A DNA stretch of 64,000 nt from UBA7488 sp964414185 (GCA_964414185.1 CAYPVK010000003.1:1-64000); one strand, 5' to 3'; shown: positions 8,105 through 16,769, counted from the stretch's first letter. Numbers and translations: made by a program. The notes: a model not told the origin generated them from the sequence alone.

Positions 8105-8935
8105 ATGTCGACGGAAGAAATGCAAAATCAAATCAATAAAATTGATGTTGATATTTTAAAGTTGTTGATAAAACGTAATGAGTTGACTAAATCCCTGCAA
8201 GTGAAACAACGGTTGCCGAAAGGGATGATTGCTTATGAACCGGACAGAGAAGCTATGGCGCTCAGGGGTGTTTTAAGCAAAAATGAAGGCCGTTTGCCCA
8301 TTCAAGGGTTAGTAAAAATCTGGCGGGAAATTTTATCCGGAGAAGGTCAAATGTTGAGACCTTTTTCGGTTGCGGTTTATACTAAAGAAAATACCCATGA
8401 AATGATTGAGCTGGCAAAAAATCATTTCGGCACGATGGCAAAGTATATGCCTTGTTTGTCGATCAGTCAGGCTATTCAAAAAATAGATACGAAAAGAGTC
8501 GGTGTTGCTGTTTTACCGTTATTTGAACAATCTGAAGATTCTTGGTGGACAACGCTTGCGACCGGTGAACATAAGGCACTGAAGATTGTTGCAAAACTGC
8601 CGTTTTTAAAACAAGAAGGAAAACTTGCCAAAGAAGCTTATGTCATTTCCGAAGTAAATATAAAGCCGACGGGCAATGATCGCACGTTATTTGCTATCGA
8701 AATGGCTACGCAAACAAGTTTGGCATCTTTAAAATCTCTGTTGGAAGCAACGGGGTTGACGGTACGTCAAGTTTGGCCGGCTTATAATTTATCGCGCATT
8801 TTTTTGTTCGCCGTTGAATTTGACGGTGTTGTTGACATGTCGGATAAACGTTTGCAAGCTTTTGTAAAAGCACAGGAAAAAAATCTTCAACTTGTACGGC
8901 CTATCGGCGGCTATGCCGTGCAGGAATGTGTTTAA
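8105..8935 (+). CDS. Chorismate mutase (AroQ-type) domain protein with C-terminal PDT-like region
   Basis: Residues 1-85 match the all-helical type II chorismate mutase (chorismate to prephenate), with the pattern INKIDVDILKLLIKRNEL and a downstream EPDREA/I.KIWREI region. The C-terminal 190 residues resemble a degenerate prephenate-dehydratase/ACT-like arrangement; I do not see the full catalytic dehydratase motif, so the second activity is doubtful. I chose the ATG at 8105 because GCGGGGGA ends four bases before it; longer in-frame starts (8042 TTG, 8087, 8090) lack this spacing or overlap the lipoprotein gene. It is 11 bases before the next gene, whose SD overlaps its stop. Confidence 0.75.
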   Translation: MSTEEMQNQINKIDVDILKLLIKRNELTKSLQVKQRLPKGMIAYEPDREAMALRGVLSKNEGRLPIQGLVKIWREILSGEGQMLRPFSVAVYTKENTHEMIELAKNHFGTMAKYMPCLSISQAIQKIDTKRVGVAVLPLFEQSEDSWWTTLATGEHKALKIVAKLPFLKQEGKLAKEAYVISEVNIKPTGNDRTLFAIEMATQTSLASLKSLLEATGLTVRQVWPAYNLSRIFLFAVEFDGVVDMSDKRLQAFVKAQEKNLQLVRPIGGYAVQECV

Positions 8936-8946
8936 AGGAGGAATTC

Positions 8947-9771
8947 ATGGGGATACTACGCGATTTCTTTTTCCCGGAAGAGCAAGCTTCTCCGGATGTG
9001 CTCGGCCGTTATCCCGAACATATGCAGGTCAAGGCATTACCCGAAAGGCGGTATGTTAAAACGTCGCGTATTTTGGCTGTTTTGATATTAATCAATTTGG
9101 GTTTTTTGATGGCGTTCGGCGGCATTTATATGTATTTAGCCGAACGTATTGATGTTTCAATCGCCAGCCGTCGTGCCGTTAATTTGTTTTATATCGATAC
9201 CGAACAAAAGCGGTTGCGCCCGGCTGAGCATACTCAACGCGGCGTTTATGCGATGCAGTTGATGGCCGAATCATTGTTGCGCCAATATATTCAAGATCGC
9301 CATGCCATTACGTGGGATAATACCGCTATGGCTCGGAAATGGGGGGTAAGCGGTCCCGTATGGGCTTTTTCGGCAAATAAAACGGTTTTTAAAGATTTTG
9401 AAAAAGAGGCTGAACGCGAATATGCCGCGTCAAGGAATCAAGGGTATGTGCGTGATATCCATTTATTGGATTTGCAATATTTGTATCAAAATATTTGGAT
9501 GGGTATTTTTGATTCTTTTGACATGCCCATTCCCGATTCGTTTAACCCGCTGTGTGCTTGTTCGGATAATTCAAAGGAATGCATTCAATGCAAAATAGAT
9601 CACAGTTACCGTCGTACACGTTATAAAGTTTATATTCGCACGGCATTTAATAATGCCAAATCAATCGGCAATCCGCTTGGGTTCAACATTTATTCTTATC
9701 AATTATTGCCGATGACGGTTAAAGACAATTCTTATTGGGATACTCCGCGCGTTTTAAAACCGGACCTTTAA
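8947..9771 (+). CDS. Single-pass inner-membrane protein, possibly VirB8-like
   Basis: A 274-residue protein with about 45 cytoplasmic residues, one membrane segment (about 45-67), then a periplasmic domain of some 200 residues. The part LLRQYIQDRHAI, followed by WG.SGPVWAFS and a conserved Arg-Tyr strand region, resembles the NTF2-like periplasmic domain of VirB8/IcmL proteins, but no other type IV secretion genes are near, so this is tentative. Four cysteines (CAC and CIQC) lie near residues 207-219 in an inserted loop. The start at 8947 follows a perfect AAAGGAGG site; an upstream in-frame ATG at 8926 would overlap the previous gene. Confidence 0.65.
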   Translation: MGILRDFFFPEEQASPDVLGRYPEHMQVKALPERRYVKTSRILAVLILINLGFLMAFGGIYMYLAERIDVSIASRRAVNLFYIDTEQKRLRPAEHTQRGVYAMQLMAESLLRQYIQDRHAITWDNTAMARKWGVSGPVWAFSANKTVFKDFEKEAEREYAASRNQGYVRDIHLLDLQYLYQNIWMGIFDSFDMPIPDSFNPLCACSDNSKECIQCKIDHSYRRTRYKVYIRTAFNNAKSIGNPLGFNIYSYQLLPMTVKDNSYWDTPRVLKPDL

Positions 9772-9870
9772 TTTTTTAATGTCCGGCTCAGAATATGGAA
9801 GCCGGATATAAATAACCCGAGCGATCAAACCGTTTATAGATCCGCCCGCAACTGTGAATAATTTATATTT

Positions 9871-10233
9871 TCAAACGCGTCCGTAGCTGTCTTCAAAACG
9901 GACGATATCGTTTTCATCCAATGTATCACCGGTTTGTACTTCAATAAAGACCATGGGTTTGTCGGTTTTATTGGCAATGCGGTGTTTTTGTTCTTTTTCA
10001 ATACGGATAGCAGTGTCCGCCGGGGCGGTGAAAACTTTTTCTCCCAAAGTTATCTCTGCTTCCCCGTCAACAATTATCCAATGTTCGGCGCGATGATAAT
10101 GCATTTGGAGTGATAAAATTTTATCGGGCATAACCGTTATTTTTTTCACGATATGCTTTGTTCCGGCGTCCAAAACTTCCCAAGTACCCCATGGTCGCGT
10201 ATCTTTGTCGCCCGTTTTATATAAAACTGCCAT
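9871..10233 (-). CDS. Cupin, mannose-6-phosphate isomerase type II-like
   Basis: A 120-residue single-cupin protein. It matches the C-terminal isomerase domain of bifunctional ManC/AlgA-type mannose-1-phosphate guanylyltransferase/phosphomannose isomerases: RPWGTWE near residues 13-19, then LQMHYHRAEHWIIVDGEAE with the metal-binding His residues. As a stand-alone domain it may interconvert fructose-6-P and mannose-6-P or another sugar phosphate for glycan precursors. It is transcribed alone, divergent from the ferredoxin gene. Confidence 0.8.
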   Translation of the reverse strand: MAVLYKTGDKDTRPWGTWEVLDAGTKHIVKKITVMPDKILSLQMHYHRAEHWIIVDGEAEITLGEKVFTAPADTAIRIEKEQKHRIANKTDKPMVFIEVQTGDTLDENDIVRFEDSYGRV

Positions 10234-10371
10234 CTATTCCTCCTGTTTTTTCGTGTTTTGATGCAGACTTTGGGTGCATTATAGCCTAAAATTTTAAAAA
10301 AAGCTTGATAAATTTTTAAATTTGATATACAAATATTTCACCGATTGGTAAAAAATTTAAAGGAGAAAAAT

Positions 10372-10611
10372 ATGCCGTCCGTTGTAAATGATTCTTGTGC
10401 TTTATGCAAAAGCTGTGTCGAAGTTTGTCCGGTTGACGCATTCCGTGAAGGGGAGACAATGGTTGTCGTTTCTCCGGAAGATTGTATTGAATGTGGCGTT
10501 TGTATAGCGGAATGTCCGCAAGGCGCCATCACACCGTCTGACGAAGCTGATGAAAAATGGGTTCGATTCAATGCCGAAAAAGCGGCTGAATGGCCCATGG
10601 CAACCAAATAA
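10372..10611 (+). CDS. Ferredoxin, 2[4Fe-4S] type
   Basis: Small electron carrier of 79 residues with two clusters: CALCKSCVEVCP and CIECGVCIAECP, both complete C-x2-C-x2-C-x3-C-P motifs, so two [4Fe-4S] clusters as in clostridial-type ferredoxins, unlike the 7Fe FdxA usual in aerobic alphaproteobacteria. This suggests low-potential, possibly anaerobic metabolism (inference). The ATG at 10372 follows AAAGGAG; an in-frame TTG at 10345 has no such site. A terminator follows. Confidence 0.93.
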   Translation: MPSVVNDSCALCKSCVEVCPVDAFREGETMVVVSPEDCIECGVCIAECPQGAITPSDEADEKWVRFNAEKAAEWPMATK

Positions 10612-10630
10612 TTTTGATGTCGGATTTATA

Positions 10631-10655
10631 AGCCCGCTGTTATGGCGGGTTTTTT
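10631..10655 (+). terminator. Terminator after ferredoxin
   Basis: CCCGC/GCGGG stem followed by six T. Confidence 0.75.
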
Positions 10656-10661
10656 AATTTC

Positions 10662-10689
10662 TTGACAAATAAAAATTTTCATATAAAAT
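10662..10689 (+). promoter_or_regulatory. Sigma-70-type promoter for the duplicated-domain protein
   Basis: TTGACA (10662-10667), 16-base spacer, TAAAAT (10684-10689), about 30 bases before the ATG at 10719. Confidence 0.65.
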
Positions 10690-10718
10690 TATGCATATAA
10701 ATTTTAAAGGAGTTAGCT

Positions 10719-11342
10719 ATGGGATTAAGCAATACACTTGCTTCGACGGTTGCTTTACCAAAAACTTTCGGAGCCAAAGAAAGCGCCGCTTTGTATTTTG
10801 AAGCTCGTGCACGCACTTTGGCGGATGCTCGTTTGAAGGGGCTTCGCGTGACAAAAGCTGCCGAACAAAAGCATTTGGAGCTTTTAAAAAAGGTTGTCGT
10901 GCAAAATCCGACCATGCTTGACATTTTTGTTAAACGACATAATGATTATCTGTCTTGTCCGTCGTTTGATGCCCAAAATGTTTTTATGCGGCGTTATGTG
11001 GATAAAAAAATCAGACCGAAAATTGAAGCGGCCGTTTATTTTGAAGCTCATGCGCGGGCATTGGCTTTTGCCCGGTTGAATAAGGATACGAATGTCAGGC
11101 AATTTGAACGCCGCATTGAGGATGTTTTACTGAAAGAAGTTGTTCGAAATTCGGATTTATTGAAGGCTGTTGTCAAAAAGCATGATGACTATGTGGCTTG
11201 TCAGGATAATAAACAGGGAGCTTTTATCAAAAAATATGTCGATGAAAAAACGAAAAATCTTCGTTCCGTTGCAAGGGATGCAGGTTCTGTCAAAATCATT
11301 TATCCCGGTAAAAAGCCGTCTTGCAACCATGGCCGCGATTAG
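10719..11342 (+). CDS. Basic protein of unknown function made of two tandem repeats
   Basis: A 207-residue, Lys/Arg/Ala-rich, mostly helical protein without signal peptide or membrane segment. Residues 23-98 and 104-178 are clearly homologous to each other: AALYFEARAR/AAVYFEAHAR, KRHNDYLSC/KKHDDYVAC, FMRRYVDKKI/FIKKYVDEKT, each with one Cys (C80, C161). I recognise no family. A consensus promoter, an AAAGGAG ribosome site and monocistronic organisation suggest solid expression. Basic charge and helical repeats would suit nucleic-acid or membrane association, but function is unknown. Confidence 0.85.
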   Translation: MGLSNTLASTVALPKTFGAKESAALYFEARARTLADARLKGLRVTKAAEQKHLELLKKVVVQNPTMLDIFVKRHNDYLSCPSFDAQNVFMRRYVDKKIRPKIEAAVYFEAHARALAFARLNKDTNVRQFERRIEDVLLKEVVRNSDLLKAVVKKHDDYVACQDNKQGAFIKKYVDEKTKNLRSVARDAGSVKIIYPGKKPSCNHGRD

Positions 11343-11488
11343 ATATTTGAAAACCTAATGTATTCAAATAAAAGTTACAAAAAAAATCGGGCATTCGGTG
11401 TCACTAAAAATTTTTTTCTATTTACTTTTAGATTAAAATCATTTAAAAGAAGATATATTATTTTTTAAGTTTTTTATCAGGCATAAAA

Positions 11489-12427
11489 ATGAAAGATTTC
11501 AAAGTTTCGGTTGTTGTCCCTGCCTTTAATGAAGAAGGAAATATTGTACGTTTGGCGAATGAATTGGCAAACGTGTTAAAGCAATATAAAAGCTATGAGA
11601 TTATTTTCGTCAATGACGGCAGTATTGATAAAACGCTTGATACCGTTAAAAGGTTGCGAATTCGCAATAAGAAGATTCATTACATTTCATTGTCGCGCAA
11701 TTTCGGCCATCAGTATGCATTAAAGGCGGGCCTTGACCGTGCAAGCGGTGATTTTGTCATTTCAATGGATGCGGATTTGCAACATCCCGTATCTTTAATC
11801 CCCGATATGATACAAGAATGGCAAAACGGAAATGATATTGTTTATACCGTACGAAAAGATAAAAAGACCGAAAGTTTATTTAAACGTTCCACTTCAAAAT
11901 TATATTACAAGATATTTAACTTTTTAACGGGTTTAAATATGCCGTCCGGTACCGCCGATTTCAGGGGAATGGATAAAAAAGTTGTGGCAATCCTTAAAAA
12001 TATGCCCGAAAAAACACTTTTTTTGCGCGGCCTTGTATTTTGGATGGGATTTAAACAAAAAGCTATTTCGTATCAGGTACATCCCCGATTTTCCGGCAAA
12101 AGCACTTATACCCTAAAAAAAATGTTTTCTTTAGCTGTGGCGGGGGCAACTTCATTCAGTGTCAAACCGTTACGTGTAGCCATTTATGCGGGTTTTTTTG
12201 TTGCAATGCTCGGATGTTTGTTTACGGCATATGTGCTTTACATGAAATTATTCGGCGGCGCCACAATTTCGGGTTGGGCATCAACCATGTGCGTTTTGTT
12301 GATTTTGGGCGGTTCACAACTTTTCATGATGGGAATCATCGGCGAATATATCGGCATGATTTTTATGGAAATGAAAAAACGGCCGAATTACATTGTTGAC
12401 GAAACCAGTCTAAATCAGGAAAAATAA
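11489..12427 (+). CDS. Family 2 glycosyltransferase, GtrB/dolichol-phosphate-sugar synthase type
   Basis: Transfers a sugar from a nucleotide sugar to undecaprenyl phosphate at the cytoplasmic face. The GT-A domain (residues 1-220) shows VVVPAFNEEGN, the nucleotide-binding VNDGS and the DXD-like DADLQHP. Two membrane segments near the C-terminus (about 228-252 and 265-290) are typical of the GtrB/DPM1-like membrane group. It is followed 8 bases later by a multi-spanning DUF6311 protein, a probable GT-C partner that would use the lipid-linked sugar in the periplasm. A GtrA-type flippase is not seen here. Confidence 0.9.
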   Translation: MKDFKVSVVVPAFNEEGNIVRLANELANVLKQYKSYEIIFVNDGSIDKTLDTVKRLRIRNKKIHYISLSRNFGHQYALKAGLDRASGDFVISMDADLQHPVSLIPDMIQEWQNGNDIVYTVRKDKKTESLFKRSTSKLYYKIFNFLTGLNMPSGTADFRGMDKKVVAILKNMPEKTLFLRGLVFWMGFKQKAISYQVHPRFSGKSTYTLKKMFSLAVAGATSFSVKPLRVAIYAGFFVAMLGCLFTAYVLYMKLFGGATISGWASTMCVLLILGGSQLFMMGIIGEYIGMIFMEMKKRPNYIVDETSLNQEK

Positions 12428-12435
12428 GGAAAGAT

Positions 12436-14340
12436 ATGACAAAGCTTATTGATTATTCAAAAAAAAATTGGGATATGTTGGCAACCTTGTTGATTACATT
12501 GGTGGCTTTCTTTGTTGTGTTCTCATTCAGAACGCTTGATATTAATGATACCGATTGGGCCGTTAGGGGCGGCGATTTTTCGGTTACTTATTTCGGCAGT
12601 GTTTTTTATCGCTTGGATGAATGGAGATGGCCGATTTTTACACATATGAATTTGGGATATCCGTTTGGCATTTCTGTCCACGGAACGGACGGTTCGCCGT
12701 TAATGTCATTGATTTTTAAAGTTTTTCATAAATTTTTCGGCATGCGTGCGGATGCGAATTTTGTCGGTATTTGGGTATTGATTTCTTATATTTTACAAGC
12801 AGTTGCATCTGTATTGATTTTCCGTCACGTTTTTAAAAATAAATTTTTGGTTACCGTTGCCGCTTTGTTCTTCGTATCGGCACCTATTATGTTAATGCGT
12901 GTTTTCGTGCATATTAATTTAATGCCGCATTTCATTTTATTATTTTCCATGCTGATTTGGCTGAATGATAAATTAGGTAGAAAAGAATGGATTTATATGG
13001 GTGTTATTTATTCGTTGGCAATGGTTATATGCCCGTACTTTTTGCCGATGTGCACGGCCTTTTTCTTTTTGTTATGGTATAAAAAAGTATGCCAAGAAAA
13101 GAAAATTTCTTGGAAATCATTGGGATTGGGCATTGCATTTTTGGGCGCGGTTTTGCTCTTTTGGTACTATATGCTCGGTATGTTTAATACGACGTCGTTG
13201 AAAGAATTGTCCGGGGCAGGGTGGCAAACGGGCGGTTTGAATTTGTTTGCCTTGTTTAATCCGATTTGGAGTAAATCACAATTTTTCAACAACTTAACTC
13301 CGAAAGCCATGTTTGATAATGACAATTACTTTGGTTTGGGATTGTTGATTTTGTTATTTTTGTGCCTGTACGAAGTATTGGCCCTTTTCCAAAAGAAAAA
13401 CATTAAAAAACATTGGATGACGGCTTTGGTTTTGGCTGCCATCGTATTATTTGCAATGTCCAATCGGATTAAAGCGGGCGATACGCTGATTTTGTCTTAT
13501 AATCCCGGTTCTTTTGTTGAATGGTTGGGCGGCACTTTCAGATATTCCGCACGCTTTTTTTGGGTTGTTTGGTATTTGTTGGCTTATTTTGTTATCAAAA
13601 CGGGCTATCAAAAATTCGGCAAAAAAATGTATTGGATTTTGCCGTTGTTATTGATTATACAAATTTGGGATTTGTATCCTTCATATAAAATGAAGTCGGA
13701 TTTTATATGGAATGCACGTCCCGTACCGTTGGACACCGTTTCACCCGAATGGGACAGATTGGCTCAACAATACGATAAAGTCTTTATTTTTGCTCATAAC
13801 AAAAATTATCGCGGTATTTGGAGATGGGCTATCAAACATAATAAAAAAGTCAATTACGGTTTTTTAAACAGTCGTTGGACGGCAAAACCCGCTGAATTGG
13901 TCAATGAACGTAAAGATGAAATTTTAAGCGGTTATGTTTCCGATTCGTCTTATTTTTATGTTATTGATGACGAATTGATGAAACGCATTGATGAAATGGC
14001 TAAAAATAATTCAAATGTGGCAAAACTTAAGACGCATATCAAACATATTGATAATTATGATATTTTAGAATTCAGTGAAGAATTGACACCGCCATTGATT
14101 TCGTTCGCGCCGAAAAAAATCCCCGTTACGCATCAATATTGGCAAGATACCCTTGTTATGCCGACACCGTATCGGATTTATCGCGAATTGTCATCGGGGT
14201 ATAAAGATTACGGTTCTGTCGGTCGCTTTGATGATGAAATGTTGATTATTAATTGGGATCGTTATCCGCCTGAAGAATTTAAAAAAGGAAAGGACGGTAA
14301 ATATTACCAACTCGTAAGCGGTAAATCTATTGAAGAATAA
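12436..14340 (+). CDS. DUF6311-type integral membrane protein, probable GT-C glycosyltransferase
   Basis: A 634-residue protein with an N-terminal membrane segment, a periplasmic loop (about 38-90) containing GGDFSVTYFGS and NLGYPFGISVHGTDGSPL motifs, then roughly ten membrane segments and a soluble C-terminal domain of about 190 residues. These loop motifs match the DUF6311 family, related to GT-C polyprenol-phosphate-sugar-dependent glycosyltransferases that decorate surface polysaccharide. The pairing with the upstream GtrB-like enzyme supports this role (inference). It ends at a strong terminator. Confidence 0.85.
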   Translation: MTKLIDYSKKNWDMLATLLITLVAFFVVFSFRTLDINDTDWAVRGGDFSVTYFGSVFYRLDEWRWPIFTHMNLGYPFGISVHGTDGSPLMSLIFKVFHKFFGMRADANFVGIWVLISYILQAVASVLIFRHVFKNKFLVTVAALFFVSAPIMLMRVFVHINLMPHFILLFSMLIWLNDKLGRKEWIYMGVIYSLAMVICPYFLPMCTAFFFLLWYKKVCQEKKISWKSLGLGIAFLGAVLLFWYYMLGMFNTTSLKELSGAGWQTGGLNLFALFNPIWSKSQFFNNLTPKAMFDNDNYFGLGLLILLFLCLYEVLALFQKKNIKKHWMTALVLAAIVLFAMSNRIKAGDTLILSYNPGSFVEWLGGTFRYSARFFWVVWYLLAYFVIKTGYQKFGKKMYWILPLLLIIQIWDLYPSYKMKSDFIWNARPVPLDTVSPEWDRLAQQYDKVFIFAHNKNYRGIWRWAIKHNKKVNYGFLNSRWTAKPAELVNERKDEILSGYVSDSSYFYVIDDELMKRIDEMAKNNSNVAKLKTHIKHIDNYDILEFSEELTPPLISFAPKKIPVTHQYWQDTLVMPTPYRIYRELSSGYKDYGSVGRFDDEMLIINWDRYPPEEFKKGKDGKYYQLVSGKSIEE

Positions 14341-14352
14341 AATCTTCTTATC

Positions 14353-14382
14353 AAAAAAACTTCCCGTTCGGGAAGTTTTTTT
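14353..14382 (+). terminator. Terminator after the glycosyltransferase pair
   Basis: ACTTCCCG/CGGGAAGT stem with an A run before and seven T after; it may act in both directions. Confidence 0.85.
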
Positions 14383-14515
14383 GTTTTGTATTTTCGTTTT
14401 TATTTATTCTGTATCAAGCGGACATCAATGAATACTTGAGTGTATAGCGGAACGGTTTCGAATTGAAAAATGTATTATCAAAAATTTTTAAGCGGCATTT
14501 TTGAAGATTTATACC

Positions 14516-15403
14516 TTAGACATCCAAGTTAAAACACAATTTTGCCAATAATCCGATTAAAAAGGATATAAGAGCAACGGATAAACTGATCGTTGCCATT
14601 TCTAAAAAACGCGGCCAAAATGCTTCGGAACGGACGATGGCGATATAATAATTAAAACAAAAGATGATACCTACGACAATAAATATCATGGCGCACAGAG
14701 CCGCTAAATACATTTTCTCGGGAAAAAACAAATAGGGCAATACCAGTAAGATAACCGTAACAATATAGGCTATTCCGGTATAAATGCAGGCTTTGAGTGC
14801 ATGAGAATTCTTATTGGCCCGTTCAGCTAAATAATTTGAAGCGGCCATTGATAATGTAGCGGCAATCCCCGTGATAATGCCCGCCATACCGATTAGTTTC
14901 GTATGAACCAAAACGAAAGTCAAACCTGCTATCGTGCCGGTTAATTCGACTAAAGCATCATTTAATCCCAGTACCATTGCACCGACGTAGTTTAAACGTT
15001 CTTCATCAAGCATGTCCATCAATAAGCGTTCATGTTCTTTTTCCTGTTCAATAATACGGTAGACTTCCGGAATTTCTTGTTTAACACATTCCAACCCGTG
15101 TGCACCGCTGTATTCTTCATTTTCCAACAGCTTTACGACAAACGTATATCCCAACAGGTAGGTCAAAAATAAATACCATAAAATTTTGAAGCGATTTGGG
15201 CGAACATTTCGATGTGTATATTTTTTCCATACTTGCGCATGTTTGTTCTCATCTGTTGCAATTTGCATCAAAATTTTACGATTTTTCATATCTTTCATAT
15301 GTTTTGCAAATCGCATATAGATGATTGAATTTGTCACTTCATCTTTTTGAAATTGAAGCATTTGTTTTAATGCTGTATTTGAATATGTTTTTGTTCTTTT
15401 CAT
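14516..15403 (-). CDS. Ferritin-like/rubrerythrin domain fused to a CCC1/VIT1-type metal transporter
   Basis: Residues 1-135 form a ferritin-like diiron helix bundle with Glu/His ligand motifs (KDEVTNS, DENKHAQ, EQEKEHE). They are followed by a VIT1/CCC1-type membrane domain (about 140-295, four to five segments, with LGLNDALVELTG and AASNYLAERA motifs). This architecture is that of membrane-bound ferritin-like iron exporters (MbfA group) and rubrerythrin-VIT1 fusions, which move Fe2+ (or Mn2+) across the inner membrane. Transcribed alone; start ATG at 15403 has an AAAGGAA site. The metal and direction of transport are inferred from the family. Confidence 0.88.
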   Translation of the reverse strand: MKRTKTYSNTALKQMLQFQKDEVTNSIIYMRFAKHMKDMKNRKILMQIATDENKHAQVWKKYTHRNVRPNRFKILWYLFLTYLLGYTFVVKLLENEEYSGAHGLECVKQEIPEVYRIIEQEKEHERLLMDMLDEERLNYVGAMVLGLNDALVELTGTIAGLTFVLVHTKLIGMAGIITGIAATLSMAASNYLAERANKNSHALKACIYTGIAYIVTVILLVLPYLFFPEKMYLAALCAMIFIVVGIIFCFNYYIAIVRSEAFWPRFLEMATISLSVALISFLIGLLAKLCFNLDV

Positions 15404-15704
15404 TTGTGTTCCTTTGCGGTTTATTTATTAATGGGGCATATGGGTAGTTGTTTTCAAGGGGCAAAGGTTTGCTTATCTTATTTTTTACGATTGCCAAAGA
15501 GCGGGAAAAATAATGAGTATTGAAAAATATTTGTTGATATTAAATAAAAAAATCCCAATTTCTTGGAAATTTTTCAATGGCCGATAAAAGCAAATCAAAT
15601 CCTTGGCACATGGTGAATCGAATTCCCCGGGTTAAGGATTATGATGTTGTCATTTGTTTTGGGTAAAATAAAAACCCTTAAGAAAAATCTTAAGGGTTTT
15701 GTAA
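15404..15704. other. Mostly non-coding gap between the ferritin-CCC1 gene and tRNA-Met
   Basis: Contains the leader of the ferritin-like gene, a possible 29-codon plus-strand ORF (15577-15666, reading MADKSKSNPWHMVNRIPRVK at its start) with a weak ribosome site, and the bidirectional hairpin at 15671-15700. I see no recognisable gene. Confidence 0.5.
15671..15700 (-). terminator. Terminator of tRNA-Met, bidirectional
   Basis: AAAACCCTTAAG/CTTAAGGGTTTT perfect 12-bp stem; the A/T arms give a U run on either strand. Confidence 0.8.
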
Positions 15705-15780
15705 TGGTAGCGGAAGAGGGGATCGAACCCCCGACACATGGATTATGATTCCACCGCTCTACCAACTGAGCTATTCCGCC
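15705..15780 (-). tRNA. tRNA-Met (CAT), elongator type
   Basis: Full cloverleaf with encoded CCA: acceptor GGCGGAA/TTCCGCT, D-arm GCTC..GAGC, anticodon stem GTGGA/TCCAT with loop ATCATAA (anticodon CAT), T-loop TTCGATC. The sequence follows the alphaproteobacterial elongator tRNA-Met pattern; it is not the initiator (no three G-C pairs at the anticodon stem). Confidence 0.95.
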
Positions 15781-15794
15781 ATTAAGCGAATACA

Positions 15795-15823
15795 TATATA
15801 GCCCGAATCTTTAAGAATGTCAA
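15795..15823 (-). promoter_or_regulatory. Promoter of tRNA-Met
   Basis: Reading the minus strand: TTGACA (15823-15818), 17-base spacer, TATATA (15800-15795), 14 bases before the tRNA. Confidence 0.8.
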
Positions 15824-15914
15824 CAAAAAAAATATTGATTTTGATAAAAAAATGCGATAAAATCCATAAAATAAATGTTTTGATTATTTTTGAATAACTT
15901 AAAAGGAGTTTTAT

Positions 15915-16613
15915 ATGGCTGAGGTTTTCTTTAACGGTCCCACCGGCAGATTGGAAGGGCGTTTTCATAAATCCGAAAATCCCCGTGCTCCTTTTGTTTT
16001 AGTATTGCATCCGCATCCGGCCCAGGGCGGGACAATGAATAATCGTGTTACTTATACGATTTTCCAAGCTTTTGTGAATATGGGGTTTTCCGTTTTGCGC
16101 TTTAATTATCGCGGCGTCGGAAATTCTCAAGGTGAAATTGACGGTACGGGTGTGGGCGAATTGGCCGATGCCATTGTGGCGTTGGATTATTTACAAAATA
16201 TGGATTCCGAAACGAATGTTTGTTGGATTGCCGGGTATTCTTTCGGCGCTTGGATTGCCGCTCAAGTATTGATGCGCCGACCGGAAATCAGCGGATTTGT
16301 CTTTGTTTCTCCGCCGACAAATTTGTATTCGTTTGACTTTTTGTCTCCTTGTCCGGCTTCGGGATTGATTATCCAAGGCGGCAAAGACACGATTGTATCC
16401 GAAACGTCGGTTGAAATGTTGGCCGAACAATTGGCGGGTCATCGGTTCGTTCATGTGGAATACCGCTTAATTCCCGGGGCTGACCATTTATACGGCAATC
16501 AGCTTAAGGAAGTTCATGATATTATTACGACAATGGTGCCGGATTTGAAATCAAGACGTCCCAAGGAAACCCTTAAAAAGATTAAAAAGCCTGAAATTTT
16601 AGATGATTATTAA
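15915..16613 (+). CDS. Alpha/beta hydrolase (COG2945-type)
   Basis: A 232-residue cytoplasmic serine hydrolase. It shows the oxyanion-region HPHPAQGGTMNN, RFNYRGVGNSQG, the nucleophile elbow GYSFG (Ser near 110), an acid in GGKDTIV and a catalytic His in GADHLY. The HPHP..GG.M.N signature marks the small COG2945 group, whose substrates are largely unknown. The C-terminus carries an extra basic Lys-rich tail of about 25 residues. Monocistronic, with an AAAAGGAG ribosome site. Confidence 0.9.
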   Translation: MAEVFFNGPTGRLEGRFHKSENPRAPFVLVLHPHPAQGGTMNNRVTYTIFQAFVNMGFSVLRFNYRGVGNSQGEIDGTGVGELADAIVALDYLQNMDSETNVCWIAGYSFGAWIAAQVLMRRPEISGFVFVSPPTNLYSFDFLSPCPASGLIIQGGKDTIVSETSVEMLAEQLAGHRFVHVEYRLIPGADHLYGNQLKEVHDIITTMVPDLKSRRPKETLKKIKKPEILDDY

Positions 16614-16769
16614 GGGCATTCGTAAATCCCCCTTTAAATGAATTGTTTTGCTCCTTATAACTTTATTTACAGGGATAAATAAGAGCATCCGGAATAATTT
16701 CAAAAATAAGTTACTTTTGTTTCTTCCTGTAATCAAAAAAGATTTAAACGGTGAAAGAAAGGTTATCTG

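Noticed and set aside
9760..9786. CCGGAC/GTCCGG hairpin at the end of the 8947 gene
   Set aside because: It overlaps the stop codon and has no T run after the stem, so I did not call a terminator.
15595..15795. Minus-strand frame reading GGIAQLVERWNHNPCVGG
   Set aside because: This is the translation of the tRNA-Met gene (15705-15780), a common artefact of tRNA sequences.
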